Source: Deinococcus hopiensis KR-140 (GTDB lineage: Bacteria > Deinococcota > Deinococci > Deinococcales > Deinococcaceae). Taken from it: DNA of 64,000 nucleotides. The stretch spans positions 326,659 to 390,658 of the forward strand of contig NZ_FWWU01000007.1 in NCBI RefSeq assembly GCF_900176165.1. The letters are read 5' to 3'. The position numbers and the translations under genes were made by a program. Shown one piece after another: positions 62,581 through 64,000 of the stretch (position 1 is the first letter of the stretch; every line of letters begins with the position of its first letter). Below the pieces are notes generated by a model that was not told where the DNA came from, ran no database searches, and saw only the letters and a program-made list of their open reading frames with translations.

Positions 62581-63990
62581 GTGAGCCCCTTGCCGTTTAC
62601 CAACCTGCCCTTGGGGGCGGGTATGCTGGCAAATCTCACCACGTTGGGCTATCTCGAGATGACAGCCATTCAGGAAAAGAGCCTGCCGTATGTGCTTAAG
62701 GGCCGTGACTTGATTGCGCAGGCCAAGACCGGCAGCGGCAAGACGGCGGTCTTTGGCATTGGCCTTCTCCACACGCTTGATCCGGGGGGATTCGGAGTGC
62801 AGGGGCTGGTGCTGTGCCCAACACGTGAACTGGCCGATCAGGTCGCCCATGAGCTGCGTCGCCTGGCACGCCGAGAAAGCAACATCAAAGTACTCACGTT
62901 AACGGGCGGCGTGCCGCTCCGCCCGCAGGCGGCGTCGCTCGAGCACGGTGCCCATATTGTCGTCGGCACGCCCGGCCGTATCCGCGACCACCTGAACCGG
63001 GGCACCCTCAAGCTGGACCACGTGCGGACGCTGGTTCTCGACGAAGCCGACCGGATGACTGATCTGGGGTTCTACGACGAGATCGTGGGCATCGTCCGTG
63101 CCTGTCCGCCACAGCGTCAGACTTTGCTGTTTTCCGCCACGTATCCCAATGACATCCGTCAGGCCACGGCGAACTTCCTGCACGATCCGGCGGAAGTCAC
63201 CGTAGAGGCGCAGCACACGGGCGACCAGATCGAACAGCGCTTCTACGAGGTGGAGTACGACGGTCGCGACGCCGCAGTCGGTCGCCTGCTCAAGCAGTTC
63301 AAACCGGTGTCTGCCCTGGTCTTTTGCAACACCAAGGTGCATTGCCGTGAGCTGACCGAAGAGCTGCGCGCTCAGGGCTTTTCCGCCCTGGCCCTGCACG
63401 GCGATTTGCAGCAACGTGAACGCGATGAAATCCTGGTGCTGTTCGCCAACCGCAGCTGCTCGGTCCTGGTAGCGACCGACGTGGCCGCGCGTGGCCTTGA
63501 TATTGCCCATCTTGACGCTGTCATCAACGCTGACGTAACCCGGGACACGGAAGTGCATATCCACCGCGTGGGCCGTACTGGACGTGCGGGTGAATCGGGC
63601 CTGGCCCTGACGCTCTGCGCGCCAAACGAGAAGAAGTGGGTGCGCCTGATCGAGGACTATCAGGGTGCACCTGTCCAGTGGCATGCGCTCAGCGAACTCG
63701 CCCTGGACGACACCGAGGCCGTCGCCGCGCCCATGGTCACGCTCTGCATTCTGGGCGGCAAGAAGGACAAACTGCGTCCCGGCGATGTGCTGGGTGCCCT
63801 TACGGGGGAGGGGGGACTGAACAAAGGCCAGGTGGGCAAGATCAACGTGTTCGAGTTCATCACGTACGTGGCGATCGACCGGCGGGTGGCCGATCAGGCG
63901 TTCGAGCACCTGAAGGCCAAGAACAAAACGGGACGTGACTTGGGAAACCTCAAGGGACGAAGCTTTAAAATGCGCTTCGTCCCCATGTGA
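62581..63990 (+). CDS. dbpA: ATP-dependent RNA helicase DbpA
   Basis: 469 residues. All DEAD-box motifs are visible: Q motif EMTAIQEKSLP, I AKTGSGKTAVFG, Ia CPTRELADQ, Ib GTPGRI, II LDEADRMTDLGF, III FSATYP, V VAARGLDIA and VI HRVGRTGRAG. The C-terminal domain (about 395-469) reads VTLCILGGKKDKLRPGDVLG, then ALTGEGGLNKGQVGKINVFE. This matches the DbpA domain that binds hairpin 92 of 23S rRNA, so it should act in large ribosomal subunit assembly. The start is GTG 62581 with a weak AAGG upstream; no ATG lies closer to the Q motif at the right distance. Confidence 0.93.
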   Translation: MSPLPFTNLPLGAGMLANLTTLGYLEMTAIQEKSLPYVLKGRDLIAQAKTGSGKTAVFGIGLLHTLDPGGFGVQGLVLCPTRELADQVAHELRRLARRESNIKVLTLTGGVPLRPQAASLEHGAHIVVGTPGRIRDHLNRGTLKLDHVRTLVLDEADRMTDLGFYDEIVGIVRACPPQRQTLLFSATYPNDIRQATANFLHDPAEVTVEAQHTGDQIEQRFYEVEYDGRDAAVGRLLKQFKPVSALVFCNTKVHCRELTEELRAQGFSALALHGDLQQRERDEILVLFANRSCSVLVATDVAARGLDIAHLDAVINADVTRDTEVHIHRVGRTGRAGESGLALTLCAPNEKKWVRLIEDYQGAPVQWHALSELALDDTEAVAAPMVTLCILGGKKDKLRPGDVLGALTGEGGLNKGQVGKINVFEFITYVAIDRRVADQAFEHLKAKNKTGRDLGNLKGRSFKMRFVPM

Positions 63991-64000
63991 CGCCGACCCA

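Overview
The window is high-GC bacterial DNA whose gene content and protein style point to Deinococcus. This is inferred from family resemblance, not from a search. It looks like a plasmid, second replicon or accessory island: intact metabolic operons are set between insertion sequences, a decayed prophage and many broken genes. No rRNA, tRNA, CRISPR array or replication origin was seen.

Layout. 1-6.3 kb: a cut-off membrane diguanylate cyclase, small unknown genes, and a pile-up of transposon debris (ISL3 wreck, MITE, IS630 copy 1, IS3 remnant). 6.4-11.3 kb: two small hypothetical genes, then degenerate DNA with a 36-bp perfect palindrome and an old IS3 copy. 11.3-16.9 kb: prophage remnant (RusA-type resolvase, small proteins, terminase small subunit, broken terminase large subunit). 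16.9-19.6 kb: MarR regulator plus a 14-TM drug/proton antiporter behind a 38-bp palindromic operator. 20.4-23.3 kb: a PAS/GAF/HD-GYP c-di-GMP sensor. 23.7-26.9 kb: a UvrA2-type ABC protein with an amber codon, divergent from a second MarR gene across two operators. 27.1-28.1 kb: IS630 copy 2.

28.5-38.5 kb is the best-preserved operon: an ABC sugar importer, FGGY kinase, two KDPG/KDPGal aldolases, KDG kinase, mannonate dehydratase and galactonate dehydratase, next to an RpiR regulator. Together they would import sugar acids and send them through KDG/KDGal to pyruvate and glyceraldehyde 3-phosphate. 39.3-44.6 kb: a GlsB-type membrane protein, a broken CPBP protease, an esterase overlapping a PQQ-propeller protein, and a divergent MocR regulator. 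44.9-46.15 kb: a structurally complete IS3 element with 3-bp target duplications. 47.0-48.3 kb: an orphan sugar-binding protein with a strong terminator.

48.6-55.8 kb: a same-strand cluster of exported proteins (stalk-domain-like protein, lipoprotein, zinc ribbon, NHL-repeat lipoprotein, Tat-exported cupin, three-repeat YYRLQLK protein) under a large ATPase/TPR/BTAD-like regulator. Four of its seven genes are disrupted, always by a shift equal to one extra base. This is the best candidate for an undescribed system. 56.4-59.2 kb: two GH1 beta-glycosidases behind a LacI-type operator. 59.9-64 kb: a diguanylate cyclase, a MITE, an aldo/keto reductase and the DbpA RNA helicase.

A four-copy MITE family shares its termini with the IS630 element, and both IS630 copies abut a MITE across one shared TA.
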